Assembly (NCBI GenBank): GCA_900555635.1
Contig: USLU01000021.1
Location: forward strand, 9,284 to 73,283
Source: an uncultured Bacteroides sp.
Lineage (GTDB): Bacteria > Bacteroidota > Bacteroidia > Bacteroidales > Bacteroidaceae
Direction: 5' to 3'
DNA: 64,000 nt
Part shown: piece by piece, positions 34,707 to 43,843 of the stretch
Numbering within the stretch: position 1 is the first letter of the stretch
How the letters are laid out: every line of letters starts with the position of its first letter
The notes under the pieces: model-generated
Database searches by the model: none
Told to the model about the DNA's origin: nothing
Seen by the model: only the letters and a program-made list of their open reading frames with translations
Position numbers and translations under genes: made by a program

Positions 34707-35000
34707 ATGAAATCAACTGCTGAAATATTAGAGCTTCTCCGTATGTACAAAACACAATCTGCAAGTAAATACGGTTTTAAGCGTCTTGGCGTGTTCGGTT
34801 CTGTAGCTAGAGGAGAACAAACCGATCAAAGTGATGTTGACGTTTGCTATGAAGGTGATCCGCCATCACTTCTTACATTGGATCACATACAGAGCGAACT
34901 GGAAAAACTGCTGGGTTCACCGGTGGATCTAATAAGAATACGTGAACGTATGAATGATCGGTTGAAACAACGAATTTTAAAAGAAAGTATTTATGTATGA
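34707..35000 (+). CDS. mntA: MntA-type minimal nucleotidyltransferase antitoxin
   Basis: 97 residues, MNT-type nucleotidyltransferase: VFGSVARGEQTDQSDVDVCY contains the G-S motif and the DxD metal pair, and SPVDLIRIRE supplies the third acidic strand. In MntA/HepT pairs it adds AMP to the HEPN partner to silence it. It overlaps hepT by 8 bases, so the two are translated together. Confidence 0.88.
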   Translation: MKSTAEILELLRMYKTQSASKYGFKRLGVFGSVARGEQTDQSDVDVCYEGDPPSLLTLDHIQSELEKLLGSPVDLIRIRERMNDRLKQRILKESIYV

Positions 35001-35373
35001 TAAAGAATTGGCGCTTGATAGTCTGTATAATATCGAAAGCGCGTTAGGAATGATTGCTGAACGTGCGGATGCAGCTACGACTCCTAATGATTTTTTATTA
35101 TCACCGGATGGAATGCTACGTTTGGATGCTATCTGTATGAACCTGATTGCATTAGGTGAAGCTGTGAAGGGCTTGGACAAAATAACGAAAGGTGAATTGC
35201 TTCCCAGATATCCTGAAATATATTGGAGTGGCGTAATGAAAATGCGTGATAAAATAGCTCACCATTATTTTGAAATGGACGCTGAAGTCGTATTCAAAAC
35301 TCTGAAAGAAGATATTCCTATGATACTTCCGGTGGTACAACGCATGATTAAGGAAGTAAATAACAGTTTATAA
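34993..35373 (+). CDS. hepT: HepT-type HEPN ribonuclease toxin
   Basis: 126 residues, helical HEPN domain (DUF86 type). The catalytic R-x4-H motif appears as MRDKIAHHYFEMD, with the Tyr that is the AMP acceptor in this family. NLIALGEAVKGLDKITKG fits the family's central helix. Both genes of the pair look intact. No mobile element is near; the pair lies between mdh and a coiled-coil protein gene. Confidence 0.88.
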   Translation: MYDKELALDSLYNIESALGMIAERADAATTPNDFLLSPDGMLRLDAICMNLIALGEAVKGLDKITKGELLPRYPEIYWSGVMKMRDKIAHHYFEMDAEVVFKTLKEDIPMILPVVQRMIKEVNNSL

Positions 35374-35514
35374 TGTTCAGAATATAATGATTTCTGCCTG
35401 TCACAACGGAAGAAGAGCACCCGCTTGAAAAGAGGTTCACAGATATTTTTCTTTTTTTGCTTACGAAACAAACGGAATAGACGGAAGAGTACCGACTTAC
35501 ATCATATATTTTTT

Positions 35515-35522
35515 TATCTTTG
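35515..35522 (+). promoter_or_regulatory. -7 box (TATCTTTG) of the coiled-coil protein gene
   Basis: Exact TAnnTTTG, 43 bases before the start codon at 35566. Confidence 0.6.
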
Positions 35523-35565
35523 TCCCCGAAAAAATGTCGAACAGTATCTAAAATAGTAATATAAG

Positions 35566-36435
35566 ATGAAAAGTAAGTCTCTAATCGTCCTGGGAGTAGT
35601 ACTAGTATTAGCATTAATAGGAGTAACCGTTTTGCTCATTTCAGAAAAGAAAACAAATAAAGAATTGGTACTGGAATTCAATTTGGATAAGGAAGACCTT
35701 GAAAACCAATACACAGACTTTGCTAAACAATATGATGAATTGAAGTTGACTGTTTCCAACGACTCCCTATCCACACTATTAGAGCAAGAACAAGTAAAGA
35801 CTCAACGTTTGCTGGAAGAGTTGCGCACTGTAAAGAGCAGTAACGCCAGCGAAATACGCCGTTTGAAAAATGAGCTGGCATCCTTACGCAAAATCATGAT
35901 AGGTTATATCAATCAGATTGACTCGTTGAACCGCCTTACAGCTCACCAGAAAGAAATTATTGCAGATGTTACGCAGAAATACAACGCTGCTTCACGTCAG
36001 ATAAGCAACCTGTCCGAAGAAAAGAAGAACCTGACCAAAACCGTGACCCTTGCCGCCCAATTGGATGCAACGAACATTAACGTACTCGCTGTAAACAAGA
36101 GAGATAAAGTAGCCAAGAAAGTGAAGGATGTCGTAAAGTTTAAAATCAATTTCACCATCGTCAAGAATATTACTGCCGAAACCGGCGAACGCACCCTTTA
36201 CATCCGCATCACCAAACCTGATAATGATGTTTTGACCAAAAATGCCTCCAATACGTTCGCTTACGAAAACCGCAATTTAGCGTATTCCATCAAGAAGTAC
36301 ATTGAATACAACGGCGAAGAACAAAATCTTACCGTATACTGGAATGTAGAAGAATTCCTGTATGCCGGCAAATACCGGGTAGACATCTTTGCAGATGGTA
36401 CGATGATCGGATCACAGTCGTTCACGCTGGAATAG
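35566..36435 (+). CDS. Membrane-anchored coiled-coil protein, function unknown
   Basis: 289 residues. An N-terminal anchor (LIVLGVVLVLALIGVTVLLI), then a long coiled coil to about residue 165 with clear heptads (LLEELRTVKSSNASEIRRLK, then LSEEKKNLTKTVTLAAQLD). A C-terminal beta-rich domain follows (FKINFTIVKNITAETGERTL, then WNVEEFLYAGKYRVDIFADG), probably in the periplasm. It resembles a conserved Bacteroidetes protein with no assigned role. GH20 follows 54 bases later; the two may share a transcript. Confidence 0.75.
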   Translation: MKSKSLIVLGVVLVLALIGVTVLLISEKKTNKELVLEFNLDKEDLENQYTDFAKQYDELKLTVSNDSLSTLLEQEQVKTQRLLEELRTVKSSNASEIRRLKNELASLRKIMIGYINQIDSLNRLTAHQKEIIADVTQKYNAASRQISNLSEEKKNLTKTVTLAAQLDATNINVLAVNKRDKVAKKVKDVVKFKINFTIVKNITAETGERTLYIRITKPDNDVLTKNASNTFAYENRNLAYSIKKYIEYNGEEQNLTVYWNVEEFLYAGKYRVDIFADGTMIGSQSFTLE

Positions 36436-36489
36436 CTACCGAACAACTGCCAGCCCCTTTGCAACTAGCCTTTTATATATAATTGATCT

Positions 36490-38442
36490 ATGAAAACTAT
36501 TTTACTATCTCTTCTTATTTCTGTTTTTGTTTGCGCAGAAGTTGCCGCAACCGGTAATCCCAAGCCTTTTGTGATTCCCGAATTACGTGAGTGGAAAGGC
36601 ACAAAAGGTGCGTTTGTTCCGGATGCAAAGACTCGTATCGTCTATCAGCAACCAGAATTAAAGCATGTTGCCACAGCATTGTCCGACGATTATGAAGCTA
36701 TGTTCGGACAGGCACTTGAGGTAACTACAGGCAAAGGTGGCAAAGGTGATATCATCCTGACCCTGCGCCCCGACAAATCCTTAGGTAAAGAAGGTTATGC
36801 CATGCGCGTGACCGACCGTGTAAAACTCACTGCTCCCGAAACAACCGGTGTTTATTGGGGTACACGTACTCTGTTGCAAATAGCGGAGCAGAGCGAGAAC
36901 CGCCAGTTGCCGTGCGGCAGCACACGTGACTTTCCGGAATATGCCGTACGCGGGTTCATGATTGATTGCGGACGCAAGTTCATTCCTCTCGAAACCCTCC
37001 GCGACTATGTAAAAACGATGGCATACTACAAAATGAACACGTTGCAAATTCATCTTAACGACAACGGTTTCAAGCAATACTTCGAACATAACTGGGACAA
37101 AACCTATGCCGCCTTCCGCCTGGAATCGGAAACGTATCCGGGACTTACCGCACGTGACGGTCATTACACCAAACGCGAGTTCATTGACCTGCAAAAGCTG
37201 GCAGAAGATTGTTCCGTAGAAATCATTCCCGAAATAGACGCTCCCGCCCATACCCTTGCCTTCTCACACTTCAACCCGGCACTGGGCAGTAAAGAGTATG
37301 GTATGGATCATCTTGATCTCTTCAACCCGGATGTTTATACTTTCATGGACGGTTTGTTCAAAGAATATATTGAAGGCGACGAACCCGTATTCCGTGGCAA
37401 GCGTGTTCATATCGGAACCGACGAATACTCTAACAAAAAGAAAGACGTGGTGGAGAAGTTCCGTGCTTTTACCGACCATTACATCCGCTACGTAGAGAGC
37501 TTTGGAAAGCAGGCTTGCGTATGGGGTGCGCTGACGCATGCCCAGGGAGATACTCCGGTAAAGTCTGAAAACGTAATTATGAACGCATGGTATAATGGCT
37601 ATGCCGATCCGGTTGAAATGATCCGTCAAGGCTATAAGTTGATTTCCATCCCCGACGGATTGGTCTATATTGTGCCCGCAGCCGGTTACTATTATGATTA
37701 TCTCGACATAGAGGAACTGTATAACAACTGGACTCCCGCACACATTGGCAAGGCGGTCTTTGAAGAGAAGCACCCTTCTATCTTGGGTGGCATGTTTGCC
37801 ATTTGGAACGACCATGCGGGTAACGGTATTTCTACCAAAGATATCCACCACCGTGTATTTCCGGCTATGCAGACTCTTGCAGCCAAGAATTGGAGTGGCA
37901 AGAACGCTACTTTATCTTTTGCCGATTTCAACACAAAGCGTCGTTTGCTGAGTGAAGCTCCGGGTGTGAACCAATCGGGACGCATCGGTCTGACTCCGGG
38001 GCTAGTTTATGAACAAGCTGTGGTAACTCCGGGCAGTAAGACGCCTTATACCGAAGTAGGTTACGGTTATCAGGTATCCTTCGATATTACAGGAGCTGAT
38101 GAAGTACCGGGCAGCGAACTTTTCCGTTCGCCCAATGCTGTATTCTACCTGGCTGATCCCGTTAGCGGCTTGATGGGGTTTGCCCGTGACGGTTATCTGA
38201 ATACTTTCAATTACCGCCTCTTCCCGGGTGAGAAAGCTCATATCACGATTCAAGGCGATGCCCGTAGTACCAGTCTGCTGGTAGACGGCAAGTTGAAGGA
38301 AGAGTTGAATATGCAGAAAAGATTTTATAATGGGGGGAAAGATTCGATGAATTATGTCCGTACGCTGGTCTTCCCACTTGAAAAAGCAGGAAACTTCAAA
38401 AGCAAGGTTACTAATTTGAAGGTAGTTACTTTGCCGGAATAA
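36490..38442 (+). CDS. GH20 beta-N-acetylhexosaminidase
   Basis: 650 residues. Signal peptide MKTILLSLLISVFVCAEVAA; an N-terminal GH20b-type domain to about 140; the TIM barrel from RGFMIDCGRKFIPLETLRDY, with LQIHLNDNGF and IIPEIDAPAHTLAF; the catalytic pair D311-E312 in RVHIGTDEYSN. WGALTHAQGD and NAWYNGYADP line the substrate pocket. The last 130 residues look like a beta-sandwich (VSFDITGADE, then TIQGDARSTSLLVDGK). It removes terminal GlcNAc or GalNAc from host glycans in the periplasm or at the surface. Confidence 0.9.
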   Translation: MKTILLSLLISVFVCAEVAATGNPKPFVIPELREWKGTKGAFVPDAKTRIVYQQPELKHVATALSDDYEAMFGQALEVTTGKGGKGDIILTLRPDKSLGKEGYAMRVTDRVKLTAPETTGVYWGTRTLLQIAEQSENRQLPCGSTRDFPEYAVRGFMIDCGRKFIPLETLRDYVKTMAYYKMNTLQIHLNDNGFKQYFEHNWDKTYAAFRLESETYPGLTARDGHYTKREFIDLQKLAEDCSVEIIPEIDAPAHTLAFSHFNPALGSKEYGMDHLDLFNPDVYTFMDGLFKEYIEGDEPVFRGKRVHIGTDEYSNKKKDVVEKFRAFTDHYIRYVESFGKQACVWGALTHAQGDTPVKSENVIMNAWYNGYADPVEMIRQGYKLISIPDGLVYIVPAAGYYYDYLDIEELYNNWTPAHIGKAVFEEKHPSILGGMFAIWNDHAGNGISTKDIHHRVFPAMQTLAAKNWSGKNATLSFADFNTKRRLLSEAPGVNQSGRIGLTPGLVYEQAVVTPGSKTPYTEVGYGYQVSFDITGADEVPGSELFRSPNAVFYLADPVSGLMGFARDGYLNTFNYRLFPGEKAHITIQGDARSTSLLVDGKLKEELNMQKRFYNGGKDSMNYVRTLVFPLEKAGNFKSKVTNLKVVTLPE

Positions 38443-38485
38443 TACGAATCAGGAGTTGAATTGACTCATCTCGGAGCGGTTTTGA

Positions 38486-38580
38486 TTCACCACAGATTAC
38501 ACAGATTCTCACGGATTAATATTTACACCTTTGATTATAAGCAAAATACATCTGTGAAAATCTGTGTAATCTGTGGTGAA
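38486..38580. repeat. Inverted-repeat element, copy 1 (CCACAGATTACACAGATT arms)
   Basis: Left arm 38486-38507 and right arm 38557-38580 are near-perfect inverted copies around CCACAGATTACACAGATT, with about 50 bases between. A second copy stands at 43725-43804. Dispersed hairpin repeats with this core are known to me from several bacteria; no encoded protein. The rest of 38443-38761 holds only the tolC promoter. Confidence 0.85.
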
Positions 38581-38659
38581 ATAATTCATTTCTTCAAGCG
38601 TTTTGAATATTTTTTAAAGTGCAGATTTCGCATATAAAAGCAAAAAAGTTAAAAAAGAT

Positions 38660-38690
38660 TTTGTTGTCTCGTTAAAACCCTATACATTTG
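38660..38690 (+). promoter_or_regulatory. Promoter of the efflux operon
   Basis: TTTG at 38660-38663, 19 bases, then TACATTTG at 38683-38690: a good fit to the Bacteroides -33/-7 consensus. 71 bases before the start codon. Confidence 0.75.
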
Positions 38691-38761
38691 CATCGTTGTT
38701 TATGCAATTATTGTTGCACTACAAAACGAAACATTATTCACACTTTTAATGTATAGACACG

Positions 38762-40249
38762 ATGAAGAAGTTCTTCTGTTTCATTGGATTGGTTTGCTTC
38801 ACGTTCCCTCTCGGCGCACAACAGGTATTGAGCCTGGATAGTTGCCGTGCATTGGCCATTGCCAACAACAAGGAACTGCTGATAAGCCAGGAAAAAATCA
38901 ATGTGGCACACTATCAGCGGAAGGCAGCATTCACCAATTATCTTCCCGATATATCGGCAACAGGCGGATATATGCGCAGCCAGAAAGAAATATCCCTTTT
39001 AAGTGATGCCCAGAAAGGAGCTCTAGGTTCTGTAGGCACACAAGTCAGCGGAGCTATGCAAAGCGGTATACAAGGGATGTTGACCAAGTATCCGCAACTG
39101 GCACAGAACCCGCAGTTTATGGCATTGATACAGGCACTAGGAAATATAGACATCGCATCTCCCCTGAATGGATTGGGGAATTCGCTTGTAGACGCATTCC
39201 GTACCGACACACGTAACATGTACGCAGGAGCCATCACATTGACACAACCGCTATACATGGGCGGTAAAATCCGTGCCTACAATAAAATTACCCGTTATGC
39301 CGAAGAGTTGGCTCGCCAGCAACACAGCACAGGTATGCAGGATGTGATTCTCAGTACCGACCAGGCATATTGGCAAGTAGTTTCATTAGCCGGCAAGAAA
39401 AGGTTAGCGGATAGTTATCTCCATCTACTTCAGAAGCTCGAAAGCGACGTAGATAAGATGATTGCAGAAGGTGTTGCCACCAAAGCAGATGGTCTTTCGG
39501 TTAAAGTAAAAGTAAACGAAGCCGAAATGACATTAACCAAAGTGGAAGACGGTTTAAGCTTATCGAAAATGTTGTTGTGCCAACTATGTGGTCTTGACCT
39601 CACCACCCCTATCACACTGAAAGACGAGCAGGAAAAAGAATGGTCTACCATCGCCACCGCTACCAACGGAATAGATATATCCGCTGTATATGCTACCCGC
39701 CCCGAAATCCGAAGTTTGGAACTTGCCACCAATATCTATAAGCAGAAGGTAAATGTAACCCGCTCTGAATATCTGCCTTCCTTGGCATTGATGGGCAGCT
39801 ACATGGCAACCAATCCTTCGGTATTCAACAGTTTCGAAAATAAGTTTAAGGGGATGTGGAATGTAGGTGTCGTACTGCAAGTACCTATCTGGCATTGGGG
39901 CGAAGGATTGTATAAAGTAAAAGCCGCCAAATCCGAAGCCCGCATTGCGCAATACCAATTGGACGATGCCAAAGAGAAGATTGAATTGCAAGTCAACCAA
40001 TCAGTCTTCAAAGTAAATGAAGCCGCCAAGAAATTGGCTATGGCTGAAAAGAATCTGGAGAAAGCGGATGAGAATCTCCGTTATGCCAACCTGGGTTTTG
40101 AAGAAGGTGTCATCACCGCCAGCAATGTACTCGAAGCTCATACAGCTTGGCTATCCGCCCAATCAGATAAGATAGATGCCCAGATTGACGTAAAACTGAC
40201 GGAAATCTATCTGCAAAAAGCAACGGGACGATTGGCTGTTAACAATTGA
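38762..40249 (+). CDS. TolC-family outer-membrane efflux protein
   Basis: 495 residues with signal peptide MKKFFCFIGLVCFTFPLGAQ and the two-fold OEP repeat: LSLDSCRALAIANNKELLIS and, in the second half, ATRPEIRSLELATNIYKQKV. A large insertion around residues 75-150 (LSDAQKGALGSVGTQVSGAM) is typical of the Bacteroidetes branch. It forms the outer-membrane duct of the exporter encoded by the next three genes. First gene of the operon. Confidence 0.9.
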   Translation: MKKFFCFIGLVCFTFPLGAQQVLSLDSCRALAIANNKELLISQEKINVAHYQRKAAFTNYLPDISATGGYMRSQKEISLLSDAQKGALGSVGTQVSGAMQSGIQGMLTKYPQLAQNPQFMALIQALGNIDIASPLNGLGNSLVDAFRTDTRNMYAGAITLTQPLYMGGKIRAYNKITRYAEELARQQHSTGMQDVILSTDQAYWQVVSLAGKKRLADSYLHLLQKLESDVDKMIAEGVATKADGLSVKVKVNEAEMTLTKVEDGLSLSKMLLCQLCGLDLTTPITLKDEQEKEWSTIATATNGIDISAVYATRPEIRSLELATNIYKQKVNVTRSEYLPSLALMGSYMATNPSVFNSFENKFKGMWNVGVVLQVPIWHWGEGLYKVKAAKSEARIAQYQLDDAKEKIELQVNQSVFKVNEAAKKLAMAEKNLEKADENLRYANLGFEEGVITASNVLEAHTAWLSAQSDKIDAQIDVKLTEIYLQKATGRLAVNN

Positions 40250-40288
40250 TAGTTCATAAAATATAAATCTGAAATCATAAATCTGAGA

Positions 40289-41275
40289 ATGGATACAAAG
40301 TCACAAAACACTAACATGCTATTGGCATTCCTCACATTGACAGGAGTGATTGCCATTGTTGCTATTGTAGGTTTCTTTATGTTGCGTAAAGGACCGGAAA
40401 TTGTGCAGGGACAAGCTGAAGTAACGGAATATCGCGTATCGAGCAAAGTTCCGGGACGTATTCTGGAGTTTCGTGTAAAAGAAGGTCAAAGTGTGCAAGC
40501 CGGAGATACCCTTGCTATTCTGGAAGCCCCCGATGTACAAGCCAAGCTGGAACAAGCCCGTGCCGCCGAAAGCGCCGCACAAGCTCAAAACGAGAAAGCA
40601 CTGAAAGGTGCCCGTCGGGAACAAATTCAAGCTGCTTACGAGATGTGGCAGAAAGCAAAAGCGGGACTGGTTATTGCTGAAAAGTCGTATAAGCGGGTGA
40701 AGAACCTGGCTGACCAAGGCGTGATGTCCGCCCAGAAGTTGGACGAGGTAACTGCTCAGCGTGATGCAGCCATCGCTACTGAAAAAGCAGCCAAAGCACA
40801 GTATGATATGGCAAAGAATGGAGCAGAGCGTGAAGATAAAGCTGCTGCGGCAGCATTGGTAGACCGTGCCAAAGGGGCGGTTGCCGAAGTAGAATCCTAT
40901 ATCAAAGAAACTTATCTGATAGCACAAACCGCAGGCGAGGTATCTGAAATCTTCCCCAAGGTTGGTGAACTGGTAGGAACAGGCGCTCCTATTATGAACA
41001 TCGCCATTCTGGATGATATGTGGGTCACATTCAATGTACGCGAAGATTTGCTACAAGGCTTGGGTATGAATACAGAGTTCGAAGCATTTGTGCCGGCACT
41101 TGACAAGAACATCCGTCTGAAAGTATATTATATGAAAGACCTCGGTACATATGCAGCGTGGAAGGCAACCAAAACGACCGGGCAGTTCGACTTGAAGACA
41201 TTTGAAGTAAAAGCAGCCCCACAAGAGAAGGTGGAAGGGTTAAGACCGGGAATGAGTGTTATCCTGAAGAAGTAA
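40289..41275 (+). CDS. HlyD/YbhG-family membrane fusion protein
   Basis: 328 residues. One N-terminal membrane segment (LLAFLTLTGVIAIVAIVGFF), lipoyl half-domains (GRILEFRVKEGQSVQAGDTL and IAQTAGEVSEIFPKVGELVG), a helical hairpin (about 95-200, rich in Ala, Lys, Gln) and a beta-barrel part. It links the inner-membrane permeases to the TolC duct. It sits 39 bases after tolC. Confidence 0.9.
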   Translation: MDTKSQNTNMLLAFLTLTGVIAIVAIVGFFMLRKGPEIVQGQAEVTEYRVSSKVPGRILEFRVKEGQSVQAGDTLAILEAPDVQAKLEQARAAESAAQAQNEKALKGARREQIQAAYEMWQKAKAGLVIAEKSYKRVKNLADQGVMSAQKLDEVTAQRDAAIATEKAAKAQYDMAKNGAEREDKAAAAALVDRAKGAVAEVESYIKETYLIAQTAGEVSEIFPKVGELVGTGAPIMNIAILDDMWVTFNVREDLLQGLGMNTEFEAFVPALDKNIRLKVYYMKDLGTYAAWKATKTTGQFDLKTFEVKAAPQEKVEGLRPGMSVILKK

Positions 41276-41310
41276 CTTAGCTTGTATATCGTCAAACACT
41301 TATTATCTTG

Positions 41311-42489
41311 ATGAAAAAAGAAAGAAAATATATAGCCCTATGGAACGTGATGAAACGCGAATGCCGTCGTCTCGTCTCCCGACCGCTATATCTGTTCTGC
41401 ATGGTGATAGCGCCTTTGTTCTGCTATGTCTTCTTCACTACGCTGATGGATTCCGGATTGCCCACGAATATGCCCGTAGGTATAGTCGATCAAGATATGA
41501 CCACTACTTCCCGGCAGTTGACACGCAATCTGGATGCCTTTGAACAAACCGCCATCATTGCCCACTATCCTACTATCAACGAAGCACGTACCGCCATGCA
41601 ACGTGGGGAGATTTATGGTTTCTACTATATTCCCAAAGGGACTTCTGCCAAGGCACAAGCCCAGCGGCAACCTAAACTATCTTTCTATACTAATAATACC
41701 CTGCTGATAGCCGGTTCTTTGCTATATAGGGATATGAAAATGATGAGCGAACTGGCATCGGGAGCCGCCGCACGTACATCCTTATATGCTAAAGGTGCTA
41801 CCGAAGACCAGGCTATGGCGTTCCTGCAACCCATAGTGATTGACACCCATCCGCTCAACAATCCATGGCTGAATTACTCCGTGTATTTGTGCAACACTTT
41901 TGCACCCGGAGTATTGATGCTGCTCATTTTTATGATTACCGTCTATTCTATCGGCGTAGAGATAAAGAACCGTACCGCACGGGAGTGGTTACGCATGGGA
42001 AACAACTCTATCTGGATTTCCCTTGCCGGCAAATTACTGCCACACACTTTGATATTCTTCCTGATGGGGATATTGTACAATGTATATTTGTACGGTTTCC
42101 TGCATTTCCCTTGCAATAGTGGCATCGTGCCAATGCTTCTTGCCACCCTCTGCCTGGTATTGGCATCACAAGGAATGGGTATACTGATGATTGGTACCCT
42201 ACCTACCCTGCGTTTGGGACTTAGTTTTGCTTCCTTATGGGGGGTACTCTCATTCTCGATGTGCGGATTATCCTTTCCGATTATGGGGATGCACCCCGTA
42301 TTACAAGCATTGGCAAACCTATTCCCGTTACGCCATTACTTCCTGATCTATGTAGACCAGGCACTGAACGGTTACCCCATGATTTATTCCTGGGTCAACT
42401 ATGTGGCATTACTCATATTTATGATGCTTCCTTTCCTCGTTGCCCATCGACTGAAAGAAGCATTGATTTACTATAAATACGTACCGTAA
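41311..42489 (+). CDS. ABC-2 type permease (YbhS/YbhR-like), first copy
   Basis: 392 residues from ATG 41311 (a TTG one codon upstream is less likely). A cytoplasmic start, a first membrane segment (LYLFCMVIAPLFCYVFFTTL), a periplasmic domain (VGIVDQDMTTTSRQLTRNLD), then five C-terminal segments with the ABC-2 motif near GMHPVLQALANLFPLRHYFL. Pairs with the next gene as the translocating dimer. No ATP-binding subunit is encoded nearby. Confidence 0.88.
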   Translation: MKKERKYIALWNVMKRECRRLVSRPLYLFCMVIAPLFCYVFFTTLMDSGLPTNMPVGIVDQDMTTTSRQLTRNLDAFEQTAIIAHYPTINEARTAMQRGEIYGFYYIPKGTSAKAQAQRQPKLSFYTNNTLLIAGSLLYRDMKMMSELASGAAARTSLYAKGATEDQAMAFLQPIVIDTHPLNNPWLNYSVYLCNTFAPGVLMLLIFMITVYSIGVEIKNRTAREWLRMGNNSIWISLAGKLLPHTLIFFLMGILYNVYLYGFLHFPCNSGIVPMLLATLCLVLASQGMGILMIGTLPTLRLGLSFASLWGVLSFSMCGLSFPIMGMHPVLQALANLFPLRHYFLIYVDQALNGYPMIYSWVNYVALLIFMMLPFLVAHRLKEALIYYKYVP

Positions 42490-43721
42490 TGAAAGACTTG
42501 ACGTTCAAACAGAAAGTAATACAAGGTATATACGACTTGTTTTATATATGGAAGCAAGAATTCCGCACCACCTTCCGCGACCAGGGCGTGCTTATCTTCT
42601 TTGTGCTTGTTCCCTTAGTCTATCCGCTGATATACGCCTTTATATATACCAATGAAACCATCCGCGAAGTACCTGCCGTAGTGGTGGACAACTCACGTTC
42701 TTCACTGAGCCGCGAATATCTCCGGAAAGTAGACGCCAGCCCGGAGGTGGAAATAGTAACCTATTGCGCCGATATGGAAGAAGCCAAGTTAATGCTGAAA
42801 GACCGTCAGGCATACGGTATCATCTACATCCCTGCCCACTTCAGCGACGACATAGCCGGTGGCAAGCAGACGCAAGTCAGCCTGTACTGCGACATGAGCG
42901 GATTGTTATATTACAAATCCCTGCTGAACACCAATACCAATGTGTCGCTAGCTATGAATGCGGATATTAAGATGCAACGTGCCGGTAACACTACCGACCG
43001 TCAGGATGAAATTACAACCTATCCGATAGAATATGAAGATGTAGCCCTCTTCAACCCCACCAATGGCTTTGCAGCCTTCCTGATACCGGCTGTATTGATG
43101 TTGATTATTCAGCAGACATTGTTACTGGGCATCGGTCTATCCGCCGGAACTGCCCGTGAGCAAAACCGTTTCAAAGATCTGGTTCCTATCAACCGCCATT
43201 ATAACGGCACGCTACGTATTGTTATGGGAAAAGGGCTGAGCTATTTCATGGTTTACTCGTTAGTGGCTGTTTACATACTATGTGTAGTGCCCCGCCTCTT
43301 CAGCCTCAACCAGATTGCCATACCGGGAGTACTGACTTTATTCACCCTCCCCTATCTGGCAGCTTGTATTTTCTTTGCCATGACCGCTTCCATTGCCATC
43401 CGCAACCGCGAGACGTGTATGTTACTGTTTGTTTTCACCTCAGTACCTTTACTTTTTCTTTCCGGTATTTCATGGCCGGGTGCTACTATGCCTGCTTTCT
43501 GGAGATATTTCTCGTATATCTTTCCTTCCACCTTCGGAATTAACGGATATGTGCGGATCAATAGTATGGGTGCCACTCTCAACGAAGTATCCTTTGAATA
43601 CCAAGCTTTATGGATACAAACGGGAATTTATTTCATTACTACCTGCCTGGTTTATCGCTGGCAGATATTACAAAGCCGGAAACATGTGATTGAAGCGTAC
43701 AAGAAAAAGAAAGTGTGTTAA
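42489..43721 (+). CDS. ABC-2 type permease, second copy
   Basis: 410 residues, same build as its neighbour: VLIFFVLVPLVYPLIYAFIY, periplasmic domain with VVVDNSRSSLSREYLRKVDA, and C-terminal segments with GISWPGATMPAFWRYFSYIF. Start overlaps the previous stop by one base (TAATG), so translation is coupled. Last gene of the exporter operon; the inverted-repeat hairpin follows at once and may end transcription. Confidence 0.88.
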   Translation: MKDLTFKQKVIQGIYDLFYIWKQEFRTTFRDQGVLIFFVLVPLVYPLIYAFIYTNETIREVPAVVVDNSRSSLSREYLRKVDASPEVEIVTYCADMEEAKLMLKDRQAYGIIYIPAHFSDDIAGGKQTQVSLYCDMSGLLYYKSLLNTNTNVSLAMNADIKMQRAGNTTDRQDEITTYPIEYEDVALFNPTNGFAAFLIPAVLMLIIQQTLLLGIGLSAGTAREQNRFKDLVPINRHYNGTLRIVMGKGLSYFMVYSLVAVYILCVVPRLFSLNQIAIPGVLTLFTLPYLAACIFFAMTASIAIRNRETCMLLFVFTSVPLLFLSGISWPGATMPAFWRYFSYIFPSTFGINGYVRINSMGATLNEVSFEYQALWIQTGIYFITTCLVYRWQILQSRKHVIEAYKKKKVC

Positions 43722-43724
43722 AAC

Positions 43725-43804
43725 TCACCACAGATTACACAGATTCACTCAGATTGAAATTAAACAATTGATTATCAATATATATAATCTGTGTAATCTG
43801 TGGT
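43725..43804. repeat. Inverted-repeat element, copy 2
   Basis: ACCACAGATTACACAGATT (43727-43745) and its exact inverse (43786-43804), 40 bases apart, followed by a short A run. Same core as 38486-38580. Lies between two convergent genes and could act as a terminator. Confidence 0.85.
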
Positions 43805-43843
43805 AAAAAAGACTTTTGACACACCCTCAATCTTATATTACTC

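Noticed and set aside
37264..37851. 195-residue minus-strand frame inside the GH20 gene
   Set aside because: It is antisense to the conserved catalytic barrel and has no recognisable domain.
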